Positions 6,550 through 8,448 of a DNA stretch of 8,448 bases are shown piece after piece. This DNA comes from an uncultured Eubacteriales bacterium. Lineage in GTDB: Bacteria; Bacillota; Clostridia; Oscillospirales; CAG-272. The first letter of the stretch is position 1, and every line of letters starts with the position of its first letter. Position numbers and translations under genes: made by a program. The notes beneath the pieces were generated by a model. That model was not told where the DNA came from. It worked only from the letters and a program-made list of their open reading frames with translations, and did no database searches. Location: NCBI GenBank assembly GCA_900555785.1, contig USMO01000061.1:1-8448 (forward strand), read 5' to 3'.

Positions 6550-6615
6550 ATTTTACCACCCTAAAATGACTCCTCGGTGACCGTTTTTCCCTATTTTCTG
6601 TCACCGTTCTGTCAC
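6550..6615 (-). promoter_or_regulatory. Candidate response-regulator sites and promoter for the ABC operon
   Basis: On the minus strand GTGACAGAA occurs twice exactly (6607-6615 and 6596-6604), spaced 11 bp start to start, about one helical turn. The second copy also begins an inverted repeat: CGGTGAC (6600-6606) is matched by GTCACCG (6575-6581). A possible -10, TAAAAT (6550-6555), lies downstream, but no recognisable -35 stands 16-18 bp before it, as expected for an activator-dependent promoter. Tandem direct repeats are the usual binding pattern of OmpR-family regulators, and one is encoded nearby. The repeats are seen directly; their role is inferred. Confidence 0.5.
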
Positions 6616-6627
6616 GAAGTGGGGTGG

Positions 6628-6849
6628 AAAGACCTTGGGACGCTGTCCCAAACCCTGCTTAGGAACTTCTTGAAAGAAGTTCCTAAGGACCTCAAGAACT
6701 TTCCCTCAGGATGGATACCGCAAAATAGACTCAAAAAATTTCGGATCTGCTTGCGGTATCCATCCTGAGGGAAAGTCTTTGAAAATTCTTAAGAAACTTT
6801 TCTCAAAAAGTTTCTTAAGCGGGGCTTGGGGCAGAGCCCCAAGGTCTTC
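6628..6849. repeat. Five-hairpin palindromic element, copy 2 (222 bp)
   Basis: Same architecture and orientation as the copy at 2909-3105. Imperfect terminal inverted repeats at 6628-6655 and 6822-6849 match at 23 of 28 positions, and each forms its own hairpin (TTGGGAC/GTCCCAA and CTTGGGGC/GCCCCAAG). Internal stems are 14 bp (6658-6671/6674-6687), 24 bp perfect (6700-6723/6751-6774, 27-nt loop) and 14 bp (6788-6801/6806-6819). The central stem has a largely different sequence from copy 1 yet is perfectly paired. It starts 4 bp after the kinase stop codon and separates the kinase gene from the ABC operon. It encodes no credible protein. Confidence 0.87.
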
Positions 6850-6853
6850 CCTC

Positions 6854-7858
6854 TCACACCACCCCGCGATAGAAGCGGACCGTAAAGACGGCGCCGCCGG
6901 AGGGGGCGTTGGAGGCAGAGACCGTGCCGTTTTGGGCAACGATTACCGTGCGCGCAAGGGAGAGGCCGATGCCGACACTCTCGGGGCTTGCATTGGAACC
7001 GCGGTAGAAGCGGTCGAACAGATGCGGGATTTCATCGGACCGAAAACCGGAGCCGCTGTCACGAATCACAAACTCGCAAAAGAGAGCCGTCTCGCGCACC
7101 GTTACCGTAATCCTGCCGCCGGACGGCGTGTGCTCGGAACAGTTCTTAAGCAGATTTCCAAGCGCCTCCGCACTCCAGGCAAGATCGCCCTGGAAAGTCT
7201 CGTCAGAAACGGTAAGCTCTAAGACCTGCCCGCGTAACTCCATCGCCACTTCCAAGGGAGAGAGCGCCGTGCGAAGCAATTCGGCAGCCGAAACCGTGTC
7301 GCGCCGGAAAACGACAGTCCCCGCGTCAATTTTCGAGAGTTTCAAAAGCGTCTCCACCAGCCAGTCAATGCGGGAAAGCCGCTGCTTCAGCTCAAACATC
7401 AAACGCATCCGCTCTGCCTGCGTCAGATCGCTCTTGGAGAGCATCGAAACGGTCAGATTCATCGAGGTCAGCGGCGTGCGGAGCTGATGGGAGATGTCTG
7501 CCAGCGCGTCGCTCATGCGGAGCCGGTCGCGCGTCAGATAGTCTGCCTGCTCGCGCAAACGCACCGTCATCTTGCGGACCTCGCTGGACAGGAGCGACAG
7601 CTCCCCCTCCGCGCAGCCCGAAACGCTCACTTCGTCCGCGCCGTGCAGAATGCGGTCAATCGATTCGGAAAGGGATGCAATCTCCCGATAGCGCCGGGCG
7701 GTAACCGCCCAAAATACCGCCAGAAGCAGCGCAAAACCGAGAAAGGTCACCAGCGCAGCCACCGGGGAAAAGGCAAACATGGCGCAGGAAAACGAAACGG
7801 TCAGAACGGCAGAAAGAATTGCCGCCCGCCGCAGCTCCGGATTTCGCAGCAGCCGCAT
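6854..7858 (-). CDS. Sensor histidine kinase with two closely spaced membrane helices (334 aa)
   Basis: Membrane sensor of the two-component pair formed with the response regulator encoded 1 nt upstream (TGA-C-ATG). Residues about 12-30 and 33-53 are two membrane helices with almost no external loop, so there is no extracellular sensor domain; BceS-type intramembrane-sensing kinases share this layout and usually work with an ABC transporter. A linker (54-115) leads to the HisKA domain with phospho-acceptor His124 in DISHQLRTPL (121-130). The ATPase domain has an N-box NLLKNCSEH (235-243), G1 DSGSG (267-271), F-box FDRFYRG (281-287) and G2 GIGLSLA (296-302). All motifs are intact. I use ATG 7856-7858 (MRLLRNPELRR); the frame extends 21 codons further only by overlapping the regulator gene. 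A palindromic element begins 4 bp after the stop. What it senses is unknown; it may monitor the adjacent transporter. Confidence 0.93.
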   Translation of the reverse strand: MRLLRNPELRRAAILSAVLTVSFSCAMFAFSPVAALVTFLGFALLLAVFWAVTARRYREIASLSESIDRILHGADEVSVSGCAEGELSLLSSEVRKMTVRLREQADYLTRDRLRMSDALADISHQLRTPLTSMNLTVSMLSKSDLTQAERMRLMFELKQRLSRIDWLVETLLKLSKIDAGTVVFRRDTVSAAELLRTALSPLEVAMELRGQVLELTVSDETFQGDLAWSAEALGNLLKNCSEHTPSGGRITVTVRETALFCEFVIRDSGSGFRSDEIPHLFDRFYRGSNASPESVGIGLSLARTVIVAQNGTVSASNAPSGGAVFTVRFYRGVV

Positions 7859-7859
7859 G

Positions 7860-8448
7860 TCAGTCCACCCGATAACCCAGACCGCGCACCGTGCGAATGA
7901 CCGTTGGGTTTGCCGGGTCATCCTCCACCTTCTCGCGAATGCGCTTGATGTAGACCGTCAGCGTGTTGTCGTTGACGAAATCGCCCGCCACATCCCAAAT
8001 GTCCTCCAGCAGCTTTTCGCGCGTCATCAGCCGCCCGCGATTGGAAACCAGCAGCAAAAGCAGCCGGTATTCCAGAGCCGAAAGCGGCAACTCCACGCCG
8101 TTTTTTGCCACCGTTCCACGATCTGCGTCAATCGTCAGACCGCCAACCTCCAGCAGGTTCCGGCTGCCGCACCGCCGCAGAATGTTCTTGATGCGGGAAA
8201 TCAGCTCGCGCGGCTTGAAGGGCTTCGGAATGTAGTCATCCGCTCCCAAATCAAACCCGGTCACGATGCTGCCCTCGTCCCCGGACGCCGTCAGAAAAAT
8301 CACCGGCGGGGCGTTCTTCCGCTTCTTCAGTTCGTTGCAGACCGCGTAGCCGTTGCCGTCCCGCAGGGAAATATCCAAAAGCGCCAGGTCAAAGCGCTCC
8401 CGCGCCGCGCATGCCAGCGCCTCGCTCTGCCCGCCCGCGCAGGTCACC
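7860..8448 (-). CDS. OmpR-family response regulator, N-terminus cut by window edge
   Basis: Cytoplasmic DNA-binding partner of the histidine kinase. The 195 visible residues hold most of a receiver domain: phospho-acceptor Asp25 in LALLDISLRDG, Thr53 in FLTAS and Lys75 in PKPF. From about residue 98 follows an OmpR/PhoB winged-helix domain (LEYRLLLLLVSNRGRLMTRE, then DNTLTVYIKRIREK and RTVRGLGYRVD at the C-terminus). A first GTG at 8447 is inside the receiver domain, not the start; roughly 27 residues, including the acidic pocket and real start, lie beyond the window. The winged helix and tail resemble VanR/BceR-type regulators. It should be cotranscribed with the kinase from a promoter outside the window and is the best candidate to bind the direct repeats before the ABC operon. 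Confidence 0.94.
   Translation of the reverse strand, partial: VTCAGGQSEALACAARERFDLALLDISLRDGNGYAVCNELKKRKNAPPVIFLTASGDEGSIVTGFDLGADDYIPKPFKPRELISRIKNILRRCGSRNLLEVGGLTIDADRGTVAKNGVELPLSALEYRLLLLLVSNRGRLMTREKLLEDIWDVAGDFVNDNTLTVYIKRIREKVEDDPANPTVIRTVRGLGYRVD

Noticed and set aside
6577..6939. Short frames of 63 and 77 codons overlapping element copy 2
   Set aside because: Both are products of the inverted-repeat structure, and their encoded segments mirror each other; not credible proteins.

Overview
The window looks like chromosome from a GC-rich Gram-positive, most likely a gut-type clostridium (Oscillospirales/Ruminococcaceae-like). That placement is inferred from AAAGGAG ribosome binding sites, consensus sigma-A promoters, a lipobox lipoprotein, a VanS/BceS-style two-component system and the protein families present. 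No rRNA or other marker gene is available to confirm it. All convincing genes lie on the minus strand, so transcription runs from high to low coordinates.

In transcription order: an OmpR-family response regulator (cut by the right edge) and a short-loop sensor histidine kinase, 1 nt apart. Then a 222-bp palindromic element. Then a LolD/MacB-type ATPase and a 908-residue double-FtsX permease, overlapping by ATGA. A second 197-bp element of the same family begins at the base after the permease stop codon. Next come a consensus promoter and a BmrA/MsbA-like ABC exporter. The left kilobase holds a wrecked fragment of N-acetylneuraminate lyase (nanA), a promoter, a small repeat-rich lipoprotein, a terminator-like hairpin and possibly a tiny hydrophobic peptide.

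The likely working unit is a sensing-and-export module: kinase and regulator sense an envelope stress or antimicrobial, and the regulator activates the ATPase-permease pair. The gap in front of the ATPase carries an exact 9-bp direct repeat with an 11-bp period, plus an inverted repeat, which are good candidate regulator sites. The exporter has its own strong promoter and need not belong to this module.

The most unusual items are the two multi-hairpin elements and the nanA remnant. The elements share architecture and orientation. Their end hairpins and central stems differ in sequence between copies but stay base-paired, and each copy sits almost directly behind a stop codon. The nanA remnant has lost both catalytic residues as well as its reading frame.
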